A DNA stretch of 64,000 nt from Turbatrix aceti (taxonomy: Eukaryota > Nematoda > Chromadorea > Rhabditida > Panagrolaimidae), in NCBI GenBank assembly GCA_963969345.1, contig OZ017766.1, positions 11,966,001 to 12,030,000 on the forward strand. Reading direction: 5' to 3'. Under the pieces are notes generated by a model. It had not been told where the DNA came from. It did not search any database and was given only the letters and a program-made list of their open reading frames with translations. Shown piece by piece: positions 1 through 10,269 of this stretch; position 1 is the stretch's first letter; each line of letters begins with the position of its first letter. A program made the translations under genes and the position numbers.

Positions 1-1886
1 CTATGGGAGACTCCAAATGGGCCATAATAGATTTTTCAGATGCCGGATTCTGGAGCTAGGGCTTCTCGAATGTTTCGACGTCAAAATTTCAAACTGCTTC
101 TAAAAATCTGATTTTTGGCATACAGGGGTATCTTGGCACGAGAAATCGACTGGTGTATTCCGATTTTTCAAAAAACATCTGACTTTTTTGAAAAAATTGA
201 TTTTCTTCAATTTACATGTTTTTACCGTCAAAAATTGGCTGTGGCGTCCGATAGAGGATCCTCCAGCGGGTTTTGACACCGGAATCTGAAAGCCCGTCTT
301 TTTTGACGTCGATTGAGGTATTACACAAAAAAAATTATGTCCCTTTATTTGACCAACACTAGGCTTGTATGGCGCGCACTTGGTAAAAAAACACCTTTGT
401 CGAGTTTCCGAAATGAATATTTTTATAGTTGGAAAAATCTAATTTGTGGTTTCCGGGGGTATTTTGGCACGAGAAATCGACTGGTGTATTCAGATTTCTC
501 AAAAAACATCTGATTTTTATGAAAAACTTGATGGTTGATGTTTTACCGTTATTTACCGTCACAAAAATGGCTGCAGCGCCCAAGGGCAGGTCTTCCAGGC
601 AGGTTTGATGCCAGAATCGGTTTCCCCATCTTTTTCGACGTCGATTGATGTATAACACAGAAAAATTGAGGTGCCTTTCTTTGACCATAGCCAGGTTTTT
701 ATCGCGCGCACTAGGTACAAACACCCTTTTTTTGCGTCATTGACCGAAAAAGACGTGGGCGCTTTTGTTTTATGTGCTTACGGTCACCTGGGTATGTTTA
801 GACAGGTCCCAAAAATTGTTTTTAGCGACTTGCGCTCCTTATCAGATAATTGAAGCGGTAAATTACGATATTTCAGTTTCATGTTTTTTTAATGCCAGTG
901 ACAATACACAAAATAATCGGATGATCAGCGCAAGTCGCTAAAAACAATATTTAGGACATGCCTGAACACACCCAGGTGACCGTGAGCACATAAAACAAAA
1001 ATTGGCTTCAGGGCTTTTTTTTGAACATGACTCCTGTTACGCGCGCCCACGTCTTTTTCGGTCAATGACGCAAAAAAAGGTGTTTGCACCAAGTGCGCGC
1101 GATAAAAACCTGGCTATGGTCAAAGAAAGGCACCTCAATTTTTCTGTGTTATACATCAATCGACGTCGAAAAAGATGGGGAAACCGATTCTGGCATCAAA
1201 ACTGCCTGGAAGATTCTCCCTCGGGCGCTGCAGCCAATTTTGTGACGGTAAATAACGGTAAAACATCAACCATCAAGTTTTTCATAAAAATCAGATGTTT
1301 TTTGAGAAATCTAAATACACCAGTCGATTTCTCGTGCCAAAATACCCCCGGAAACCACAAATTAGATTTTTCCAACTATAAAAATATTTATTTCGGAAAC
1401 TCGACAAAGGTGTTTTTTTACCAAGTGCGCGCCATACAAGCCTAGTGTTGGTCAAATAAAGGGACATAATTTTTTTTGTGTAATACCTCAATCGACGTCA
1501 AAAAAGACGGGCTTTCAGATTCCGGTGTCAAAACCCGCTGGAGGATCCTCTCTCGGACGCCACAGCCAATTTTTGACGGTAAAAACAGGTAAATAGAAGA
1601 AAATCAATTTTTTCAAAAAAGTCAGATGTTTTTTGAAAAATCGGAATACACCAGTCGATTTCTCGTGCCAAGATACCCCTGTATGCCAAAAATCAGATTT
1701 TTAGAAGCAGTTTGAAATTTTGACGTCGAAACATTCGAGAAGCCCTAGCTCCAGAATCCGGCATCTGAAAAATCTATTATGGCCCATTTGGAGTCTCCCA
1801 TAGGCCCCCCTACAACTTGGGCACAAAACATTTGAAGTTGTAAATTAGCTGGGTCGCCGACCTCAAATCGGCTCGCAGAGTCCCTT
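1..1886. mobile_element. Large foldback element 1 (left end outside window)
   Basis: Positions 1 to about 834 and about 931 to 1801 are reverse complements, with a loop near 835-930; the right arm carries roughly 40 extra bases near 997-1040. Beyond the arm, 1802-1886 leads to a terminal CTCGCAGAGTCCCTT followed by TTAA at 1887-1890. The same terminal block and TTAA end two other elements here (33126-34136 and 55918-58175), so this is one family. Each arm contains two diverged direct copies of a module about 328 bp apart (for example GGCACGAGAAATCGACTGGT at 137 and 465). The open frames inside the arms mirror each other and look like chance translations. No transposase is seen, so it is non-autonomous. 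The left terminus lies before position 1. Confidence 0.85.
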
Positions 1887-1930
1887 TTAAGGCAAGAAAT
1901 ACGTCATGCCGTCAAGGGGCGGAGTTGTTT

Positions 1931-1940
1931 TTTATATAAA
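1931..1940 (+). promoter_or_regulatory. TATA-like box upstream of Srt copy A
   Basis: TTTATATAAA lies 96 bp before the ATG of the first Srt-like gene and just outside the TTAA end of the foldback element. The position fits a core promoter; this is inferred from sequence only. Confidence 0.4.
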
Positions 1941-2118
1941 AGAAGTTCGCATCTTTATGGCTAAGGTGAGTTGATTAGAGAGCCTAAGCTGATAGTGGTT
2001 GTATAATTTTAATTAAGTTATAACGCTTGTCAATTATGAATAACTATTTCTTTCATTCTGAGATTATGCAACGGTACTACAATTGCTCATCCAGAACAGA
2101 TGAAGAGTGGCAGAAATT

Positions 2119-2402
2119 GGTCTCCCACACTGGCGAAGAACTTCAGGAAATGCTGTCGGATATGGCCATCATCTGCAAGGACGTCGGACTGGAAGTCAAC
2201 GTCAAGAAGACGCAGTGGATGGTACAGAAATGGCGGGATCAGCGACCTATCTCCTCCGAACTTCTCCTCAAGGACATCGAGGACGATTTCGAGCTCTCCT
2301 CCACTTTACGCTGGGTCGATTCGCTCAACTCGGTGTTCAACAAGACGAAAACCAGACCACAGCAACGATGGGAAGAAGAAATCGCGCCCAAAACGAATCG
2401 AG
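2119..2402 (+). mobile_element. LINE-type reverse transcriptase fragment
   Basis: The frame continuing from Srt exon 1 encodes VSHTGEELQEMLSDM followed by GLEVNVKKTQWM. This matches the region after the catalytic YADD box in non-LTR reverse transcriptases (the LVS..EELQ.ML and N.KKTK.M blocks). Nearer the gap comes RPQQRWEEEI, which resembles the C-terminal RP..RW.D motif of RTE-like elements. The stretch between these blocks is too short, so the fragment is internally deleted or joined from two pieces. It is cut off on the right by the N gap. No endonuclease or 3' end is visible. Confidence 0.65.
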
Positions 2403-2602
2403 NNNNNNNNNNNNNNNNNNNNNNNNNNNNNNNNNNNNNNNNNNNNNNNNNNNNNNNNNNNNNNNNNNNNNNNNNNNNNNNNNNNNNNNNNNNNNNNNNN
2501 NNNNNNNNNNNNNNNNNNNNNNNNNNNNNNNNNNNNNNNNNNNNNNNNNNNNNNNNNNNNNNNNNNNNNNNNNNNNNNNNNNNNNNNNNNNNNNNNNNNN
2601 NN
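2403..2602. other. Assembly gap (200 N)
   Basis: Exactly 200 undetermined bases, probably a scaffolding gap of nominal size. It falls inside the first Srt gene between the reverse-transcriptase fragment and the 3' end of intron 1, so the structure of that gene there is unknown. Confidence 1.
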
Positions 2603-4008
2603 CATGGTATGCTTCTAAATACTTTTTGTAATACATTCAGGTGTTACAAACGTTGTTCACATATTTTTAGGCGGTTTATCTTCCGTTTATGGTCGTATTT
2701 TTCAAATCCGACTTTATTCGGCACTCATGCTACAAAATCATGTTCTTGCTTGGCATCATTGACATCATAACGCTACCACATGCAATTCTCGGGGGCTATA
2801 TGGCATGGTACGGCGCAATATACTGCACAATGCCAAAATTGACATACATATCAGGCTGTTTTGCAATGGGTGGCTGGACATCGGGCTCGTGCACTTGCAT
2901 GATTCTCGCGATAAACAGGTGCTTGGATCTCATGTATCCTCGCGTAGCACGCCTGCTTTTCACGGGATGGCGGACTTACGTTTGGCTTTTTATTCCGTGT
3001 TTTTATTGGTACTTTTTTTCGTTCTGCACTTATGCCGTTGAATTTACTTCATATCTTTGTGCTTATTTCTTTGATCCGTTTGTGGGAATGCCAGAAAGAA
3101 ATGGCGGAACGGATAGTACAACTGTGAGTTTGCGAACAATCAAGCAAGTATGAAGCGCATGAGTTTTTTTTCAGTACCCTCACACCGAGCTATCTATTCA
3201 CAATATTAGTGTAATAGTGATTCTCATAACCGTTTACACATGTTTGTGCATGAATGTGACGTATAGACTAAAACTAAGTGCCGATACCGTTCGCGTAACT
3301 ACAATACAACGGCAAATATTTATTCAAGCTAGTGCTATTGTACTTTTTAGCTTTCTTGCAGCGTCCATCTATGTATGTGTATATTGCAAGAAAAATGTGT
3401 GCAGCTTTTTTTTTAAATATTAACGCTCTTACAGGCTTACATGCAATTTTTTCCGCCACCATTCTATATTGTCGTTATCGGGCACGTCGCATGGCTTTCC
3501 AGTCACGGAGCTGCGGGGATGTCATACCTGTTTCTTAACGCTACGATGCGGCGAGAAGTATCCAAAATTTTTTGTGGTTCTGCGAATCGTGTTTCCAGCA
3601 ACTCGCCAGCGGCTGGCACTACTTTACCCAGGTCAACTAGTGAGGTATACTGAAATGGCAAGCTTTCGCGCAGCAAAATGATTACAATCTTATCTCCTGA
3701 ATCCTTTTTCTTTTGAATGCTTCTTCTATATACAAACATTTGTTCAACTGTCTATCGGCTTTTCTAATAAGGCATCATCCCATTCATTGTCTTACTGTCA
3801 TAAAGATGCGTATTAATTTTTGACAACAAATATAATCTCTTTTCAAAAGAACTTTTTAATACTGTATTTATAAAAAATGAACAGAAAATATACGATGAAA
3901 GGCGTGGTGTTAGCTACAAATCAAAGCGAAACTGTAATAACACAAGGACCATAATTGTATCATTGTAATTTTGCGTGAAAGTCATTGGTTATATATTTCA
4001 TATTTAGA

Positions 4009-5950
4009 ATGAATAATTACTTTTTTCATACGGATATTATGTCTAACAAGGAAAATTTTAGGCAGCATTTTGGAAATTCTTCACGAAACTTTGCTAAAAT
4101 GTTGCTTTTCCTATGAAAAGTTTGAACCGTAAAATTCATCTGCCTGAGGCATCTACAGGCGGAGTTACGATCGCCTGAAACCCGGTTTTTGCCATTTTTG
4201 ACGATTTTTGGCACGTTGTAGCTAAAAAACTACGGCATTTCAAAAGTCGAGGTACATATTGATCGACGTAGTTTTTGATGGAGAATCCGATAAAAATATA
4301 ATAATGTAGGGTTGCCACCTCGAAAAATGCCGAAATCAATGTTGTCATTGTGACCCCTTTTTAAATGCAAATTTCGGCATTTTCCAAAGTGGCAAACCTT
4401 TATTCTTATATTTTTATCAGATTCTGCATAAAAAACTACGTCGATCAATATGTACCTCGGCTTTTGAAATGCCGTAGTTTTTTTAGCTACAACGTGCCAA
4501 AACTGGTCAAAAATGGCAAAAACGCGATTTTAGGCGATCGTAACTCCACCTGTAGATGCCTCAGGCAGGTGAATTTTACGGTACAAACTCTTCATAGTAA
4601 AAGCAACTTTTTGGCAAAATTTCGTGAAGAATTTCCAAAACGCTGCCTAACATTTTCCTTGTAAGTACTATAACTGTTCTACTCGAACGGACGAAGAATG
4701 GCAAGCTTTGGCGCGGCCAAACAAACCACTTGGGATGGTGTATATTTTAATTGGTGTTGTATTCTTGGTACGTTGAAACCGAAACTTAAAGAAAATACAT
4801 AATTTTCATTAATTTTTTAAAAATTAAAATTTTTTATTTTTTATTATAAATTGTTAGTGTCGCCCGACGTCTGGAAAAGCTAAGTGCGTCACTTTCTCCC
4901 CCTTAAATCACACAAGGTGCTTATTTAGCATTTAAAGCCCATATGTAATTTTCAGGTAGTTTACCTTCCCTTTATGGTTGTATTTTTCAAATCGGATTTC
5001 ATAAAACACTCATGCTACAAAATCATGTTTTTGCTTGGCATCATTGACATCATAACACTGCCCCATGCCATGCTCTGTGGTTACATGGCATGGCATGGCG
5101 CCATATACTGTACCATGCCTAACCTGACGTACATTTCGGGATGCCTGGCAATGGGCGGTTGGACATCGGGATCGTGTACGTGCATGATCCTTGCGCTTAA
5201 CAGGTGCATGGATCTTATGTATCCGCATATTGCTAGAAAGCTATTTTCCGGATGGAAAACATACATTTGGCTTTTTATTCCATGCTGTTATTGGTACTTT
5301 TTTTCATGTTGTACTTATGCTGTTGCATTCACATCTTACTATTACGCTTACTTTTTTGATCCATTTGTTGGAATGCCGGAACGAAATGGCGGAACGGATA
5401 GTGTTACTGTAAGTAAATAAAAAAAGAAAAATAGTTTTAATTCACTAGAACAAAAAAAATTGTTACAGTACCCTCATACCGAGCTATCTATTCACAACAT
5501 AAGCGTCATCATAATTCTGATAATTGTTTACACATGTCTGTGTATGAATGTGACGTATCGTCTGAAACTTAGTGCCGATACCGTTCGTGTAACCTCAATA
5601 CAGCGACAAATATTTATTCAAGCCAGTGCTATCGTACTTTTTAGCTTTTTGGCCGCTTCCATTTATGTAAATAAGTTGGACATTTTTGTATACGTTAAAA
5701 AAAAATCTTGCAGGCTTACATGCAATTCTTTCCACCCCCAGTCTACATCGTTGTAACAGGAAACATTGCTTGGCTTTGCAGTCATGGAGCCGCCGGAATG
5801 TCCTACCTATTTCTTAACGCCACAATGCGTCGTGAAGTGGAAAAAATATTTTTCGACAAAAAATTCCGCGAATCAACAGCGAATACTCGTGTTGGCACCG
5901 CAGTTGCTGTAGGTATAGTCCGAAGGGCCTCAACCAGTGATGTTTACTGA
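4009..5950 (+). pseudogene. Srt-type chemoreceptor GPCR, copy B, exon 1 split by a foldback MITE
   Basis: Second tandem Srt-like seven-transmembrane receptor gene. Exon 1 starts at ATG 4009 (MNNYFFHTDIM), is cut by a 615-bp foldback element at 4047-4661 with a TAA duplication, and resumes with YYNCSTRTDEEWQ up to a gtacgt donor at 4768. Exon 2 is 4956-5408, exon 3 5469-5666, exon 4 5714-5950; all joins are phase 0. Seven hydrophobic segments can be counted, with WTSGSCTCMILALNRCMDL in TM3 and a polar tail after MRREVEK. Leaving out the element and one TAA gives an uninterrupted exon of the same length as copy A. With the element present, the frame from this ATG meets a stop soon after entering it, and the element ends carry no splice sites. 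The insertion therefore probably inactivated an otherwise well-kept gene; a downstream start cannot be excluded. Confidence 0.85.
4047..4661. mobile_element. Foldback MITE, TNA-duplication family, copy 1
   Basis: An almost fully palindromic 615-bp element that begins CAAGGAAAA and ends TTTTCCTTG, flanked by TAA at 4044-4046 and 4662-4664. The arms pair across a centre near 4350. A related copy lies at 8798-10266 with a TGA duplication. The 3-bp TNA target pattern recalls PIF/Harbinger-type elements, which usually duplicate TWA, but no transposase is present, so the superfamily is inference. The element sits inside coding exon 1 of the Srt gene. Confidence 0.88.
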
Positions 5951-6274
5951 AATACAAGAGATCAGTACTGTGCCGCACGTATTTTGGGTGGCATTCATAT
6001 TTTAGAATATTTTTTCGGCGACTGTAAATAACAATGATTTTTATATTTATTTTTCGATCAGCAAATTTTTCAATTTTTTAACTTTTGCAAAACAAGCACA
6101 TTTCAAATGGAAAAAATTGTTTATATGCAAATCCAACGCGTACCAATATGTTCAATACAGTTGCTAACTAATACAACCCGATAATGAGTTTTTTTAATTT
6201 TTGTGTAGTAAATATATGTAGTGAGTGAATTTGTGAATTTCACAAACAAGTTATCACTTGTGTAGAGGTGGTTG
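5951..6274. other. Intergenic, tail-to-tail spacer
   Basis: AT-rich spacer between the end of Srt copy B on the plus strand and the end of the LRAT-like gene on the minus strand. I see no gene, repeat or clear AATAAA signal. Confidence 0.6.
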
Positions 6275-7167
6275 TTAGGCAATCAAGCTCAGAGATTTTG
6301 AAAACTGCAACCTTCGTCCGGATGCTGTGCATGACTGGACAGGACCAAGGTTCTGACGATCAATAACTAGGTCGCGTCCCAAAGCGCAGTACGAAGCAAA
6401 GTGTCTGCAGTTTCGCCAAAGCAGATGAAAATCGCCTCCACGGGCTTTGAATTCAATGAGACATCTGGCTACAAAACAGATCTCATCGGGCGTACGACGA
6501 TGAATGCTGTAGCAAATTACACGAATTTCACGGCTGTCATCCACAAATTTTTCGAGAGTGTCAATACGTGAAAAAGATGCATTCTTATTGGTAGCAAAGT
6601 GACCAATTGCCTGCTGACTCAAGTGTGAGTCTGAATCGATGTGGGCAACGAGACCTTCGCCAAGGTAGATGCCTTCGTGACTGTGAGGATTAACAGCAAA
6701 GGTGTCGCGCTGAATGTGGTCGCCTGGGGTGAGGTACTTATCCGGATGAGTGATGCAATCTTTTGGCATGCGACGGATACGATAAGCAATAGTCCTAAAA
6801 AATATTATTATGATTTTGCTATCGCCAAATTCTGACAAGAAACCCACTTTCCATACTGTCCGGCCTTGAACTGGCACTTCATACGCGCTGCATAGCCCTT
6901 TGCAGCCTCATACGAGTCAAATCGTTTTTGCTCAAGCATCCAATTACTATCAACCCCAAACTGATTTGACATAAGCTGATCTCGGTGATCTTCGTCGGCA
7001 ATCAAAAGGGATTCAAAGTAATCTTCTGTTTGAACGATGAGAAAGACAACGATCTGTCCGTGCTTTGTTTTGACAAAAATTCTGTCACGAAGGTATGAGT
7101 ACGGGCGCTCGGTCGCGAGAGCCTTGTCGACATGTTGAAGAAAATCGGAAGAAATTTGGTTTCCCAT
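6275..7167 (-). CDS. LRAT/NlpC-P60-type acyltransferase or phospholipase-like protein
   Basis: Two exons: 7167-6848 and 6794-6275 (53-nt intron, gtgggt donor, ttttttag acceptor, phase 2), giving 279 residues. The C-terminal half is an LRAT domain, a thiol-acyltransferase fold used by lecithin:retinol acyltransferase and HRASLS/PLAAT enzymes. PGDHI is followed by HEGIYLGEGLVAHI, which supplies the two histidines, and RNCRHFASYC supplies the catalytic cysteine in the NC.HF motif. The first ~106 residues are not part of the domain and I do not recognise them. The protein starts MGNQISS, which fits an N-myristoylation signal (Gly2, Ser6), so membrane anchoring is possible. The substrate is unknown. 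Intron placement rests on the consensus and on restoring the conserved frame. Confidence 0.85.
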
Positions 7168-7240
7168 ATTCTCGGTTTTCTTATTTGTTTGACTTCTTGG
7201 TTGTGATTTGAATGGATTGAACTACCTGCAATTCAACATG

Positions 7241-7250
7241 GTTTATATAA
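7241..7250 (-). promoter_or_regulatory. TATA box of the LRAT-like gene
   Basis: On the minus strand TTATATAAAC lies about 75-85 bp before the ATG at 7167. It is followed by TTGCAG near 7230, which could be an acceptor in the 5' UTR or for trans-splicing. The placement suits a core promoter. Confidence 0.5.
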
Positions 7251-7307
7251 GCGTGTGTGTGCTTGTAACGTGTTCTGGAACAATCTCCACCCCTCGTAGA
7301 CGACAGG

Positions 7308-7764
7308 TGATAAAAATTGATAACAGAACTGTATCCGGGTGAGGGAGGTATCTGGTATGTACGGGGGAGTAATAAAAACAACACGCGGCCGGCAGGTACA
7401 AAGATGTCGGGGTGATAAGAAATGGCTAGCTTTTAGGCAGTTGTTGACCCTCAGAACATCAACATCAATGAACACATCATCTATAGCTTATTCGTGGTTC
7501 AGAATCAAACATCAGAATCACGCAGAAATACATTTATGTATGTATAAAAATTTTAAACGACTATTTAGATTAAAAAGTGTTGTTAGTGTGAAATTAAATT
7601 TTTTATACTTCGATTAAAATCTTTTTTACACTTTTCTAAAACAACACAAAAAAATCCCTTCACATTTTATGCTTCTTTTGAGTTCCAAAAAACGATCGTT
7701 ATTAACGACTTGTATTATAATTATTGACGTAAAATAAAAGATGTTAGGATCCGTAAACTGATAA
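7308..7764. promoter_or_regulatory. Cluster of TGATAA (GATA-factor) motifs
   Basis: TGATAA occurs at 7308-7313, 7318-7323, 7413-7418 and 7759-7764. The last is in the context ACTGATAAG, the extended site bound by intestinal ELT-2-type GATA factors in Caenorhabditis. Three sites lie within about 250 bp upstream of the LRAT-like gene. This suggests, but does not show, intestinal expression. Confidence 0.4.
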
Positions 7765-8794
7765 GCTATAGCTGTGTCATCAATTTTAACAAGATTTGCC
7801 CCCTACGCAAATACATAGTACATAATGTATTGTCGATAACAGCCGCTTTAATAAAATAACAACAATAATTTAACCTGTTTACTATAAAAAATATTTTGCA
7901 AGCACTTAAACAAATTAGCGCTCAATTTTCGATGATCTCTGCGTTATAAGGCAGTCAATGTTTGCAATCTTTCCATTACGGGTCATCAAACGTCACGTGA
8001 AACGCCCAAACCCCGCCAACACCCCCACACCCACCCTCACAAACACGGTGATCGTAAATTAATTAGGTGATCATTTCCTGCGCAGTAACCCTTTCCTACG
8101 CACCATCTTCAATACCTTCGGTTAATAAATCAAACGACACAGGAATTAAACAGGCTAATCAAGTAATACGCGTGGTGTCTCTCTAAAAAAAATTGTGTGG
8201 AGTGAGACATTGGTAAATGGAGGTGAGTCACGTCCTCTCTTCGTTAAACGTCAAATAATTAATGCTCAACCAGGATGCAAAAAAAGGAAAGTTGAATTTT
8301 CTATTGTCGTATCAACCGTAAAATCTTACCATCAAAAAATTAAGCTTCTCTGGGCAATGCATTTTGTTGGGCAAAATAAATTTAAAACAGTAAAACTGTG
8401 ATCATAAACGCATAAATGTTTGTACCGTTTTTTTGTCATCAAGTTGCGACGATGCGTTTATTGTTGTTATTCATTAGCATAAGTATTATACAAACAAAAA
8501 TTTGTTCAAAGCTGTAACATGATTGGTCTCGTTTGGTCTGAAATGTGAGCTACAAAAAGTATTTTGACATTTTTTTTGTGTTTTGTAAAAAATCGTATTG
8601 AAAAAAATACAAAATTGAAAGAAAATGCACGGAAATGTAGTACATAGTACCTTTAAAAAATACTTCAAAAGATTTTGAAATATAAAAGTTTAGTACATCT
8701 TTTTAGCCAAAAATTGTTATGCCTATGATCAACGAAAATTGGTCGATGCTTGCCAGAATTGCCAGAATTCTTTTATTCGATTATCCAATTGCAC
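7765..8794. other. Intergenic, no gene seen
   Basis: AT-rich sequence with one C-rich patch near 8008-8040. Short open frames here lack codon bias, domains or splice support. No RNA gene was recognised. Confidence 0.55.
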
Positions 8795-8797
8795 TGA

Positions 8798-10266
8798 CAA
8801 GGAAAGTGTCAGAGTTCATTTTGGAATTTCTTCACGAAACTTTGCCAAAAGTTTGATTTTACTATGAGAAGCTTATACTGAAAAATTCAGTTGCACCGCT
8901 CATGATCTGACAGAGTTACGGTAGTCGAAAATCACGTTTTTGCCATTTTTGACGATTTTTAGCACGTTCTAGCTAAGCAACTACGGCATTTTCAGAACCA
9001 AGTGGGGTATCAATCGACGTATTTTTTTATGGAGAATCAGTTAAAAATATAATAACGTAGGGTTGTGACCTTGAAAAATGCCGAAACCAATGTTGGCATT
9101 GTGACATCTTTTCGAATGCAAATTTCGGCATTTTTTAAGGTGGCAAACCTAAATTTTTATATTTTTATCTGATTCTCCATGCAAAACTACGTCGATTGAT
9201 GCACACCCTGATTTTGAAAATAACGTTGTTCGTTAGCTACAACGTGCCAAAAATCGTCAAAAATGGCAAAAACATGATTTTTGACTACCGTAACTCTGTC
9301 AGATCATGAGCGGTGCAACAGAATTTTTCAGTATAAACTTCTCATAGTACCCGCACTCGCATTTGGGGGACAATTGGGCTCTCTTCCCTTCTCACTGGTC
9401 TTTTCTCGCTTGAGCGGTGCACCACTCTGGTCGAAATAATTACAAAAAAAGAATTTTTGGTCCAAATTTAGGAATTTGAACTTTTTATTGTTAAATTTGA
9501 GATCGTGATAATATTTGAAGAATTTCGATCTGTTTTTTGAAACTATCGGATAATTTTTGATCAAAATCGAGTAGGGTACGGTAGAAAAAATCCACAGATC
9601 TTCAAAATGTCGATAAAAAGCTGAAAATTTCAGTACATCTTAAAAACTAAATTTCCTTTCGAATGGCGTACTCAGTTTTTTGATATCGAATCGATAAATC
9701 TTCGAAAAAAAGTTTTTTTCCGGAAATTTGAAAAATTCGAACCTTTTTCGATCTTTGATGAAAACGTGAATATCACCAATCGACAGAGCAGTATCTTTTC
9801 TATCTAGAACCAAATTTTCATATAATTACCGTATTTCCGGATCACACGGTAATTATTCTCCCGAACACTACTTGTTTAAGCGCCTGATGTTATGAGGTAA
9901 AGCACTGCATAGCAAAACGAGATAAATCATCTTCTATAAAATTTTTCGGTCTACAAAATGGTGTAAATGACTAATTTTTATCTATTTTTTTGGCTTCACA
10001 ATATCAATTCGCGCAACATACACTCATTTTGGTACCAAAAATGAGCAAGCGCGCTTGCGATTAGTGCGCTGTTGTGGACTAGTGTGCACTTTATTCTCAC
10101 AGACGCATTATTGTGGGCTTTTATTCTGCAGAAGCAATGGTATGCGACTACGCGTCCCGTTTGCGTGGTGTGCCCCAATTGTCCCCCAAATGCGAGTGCG
10201 GGTAGAGTCAAACTTTTGGCAAAGTTTCGTGAAGAAATTCCGAAATGAACCCTGACACTTTCCTTG
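8798..10266. mobile_element. Foldback MITE, TNA-duplication family, copy 2, with nested insertion
   Basis: Starts CAAGGAAAGTGTCAG and ends CTGACACTTTCCTTG, with TGA duplications at 8795-8797 and 10267-10269. Without the 853-bp insert at 9350-10202 and its extra TA, the element is about 614 bp, nearly the same length as copy 1 at 4047-4661. The interior is clearly homologous to copy 1, including the GACGATTTTT.GCACGTT and ATGCAAATTTCGGCATTTTT blocks. The right arm is broken by the insert; the left arm keeps the uninterrupted counterpart near 8863-8868. Confidence 0.87.
9350..10202. mobile_element. TA-flanked element (Tc1/mariner-like MITE) nested in the foldback
   Basis: Terminal inverted repeats of about 29 bp beginning CCCGCACTCGCATTTGGGGG lie at both ends. 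The element is flanked by TA at 9348-9349 and 10203-10204. The opposite arm of the host foldback has a single TA there, so the TA pair is a true target duplication. Inside there is no long open frame. A 10-bp inverted repeat (TAATTACCGT...ACGGTAATTA) lies near 9830-9855. Assignment to Tc1/mariner rests only on the TA duplication. Confidence 0.82.
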
Positions 10267-10269
10267 TGA

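Larger units (their letters stand above)
2036..3653 (+). pseudogene. Srt-type chemoreceptor GPCR, copy A (broken or misassembled)
   Basis: Serpentine seven-transmembrane receptor of the nematode Srt kind, expected in sensory-neuron membranes. Visible parts: start of exon 1 at 2036-~2118 (MNNYFFHSEIM, YYNCSSRTDEEWQ), exon 2 at 2671-3123 (end of TM1 through TM4, with WTSGSCTCMILAINRCLDL in TM3), exon 3 at 3175-3372 (TM5-TM6), exon 4 at 3435-3653 (TM7 and a short Ser-rich tail). Exons 2-4 join in phase 0 and align throughout with copy B at 4009-5950. The rest of exon 1, carrying the first half of TM1, is missing. After EEWQKL the frame runs into a reverse-transcriptase-like sequence and then a 200-N gap. 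Either a retroelement interrupted the exon or the scaffold is misjoined, so loss of function is likely but not proven. Confidence 0.75.

Noticed and set aside
359..1491. Mirror-image open frames on both strands in foldback 1 (121-147 aa)
   Set aside because: They are the same inverted-arm sequence read twice. There is no domain, and the codon pattern is that of non-coding repeat.
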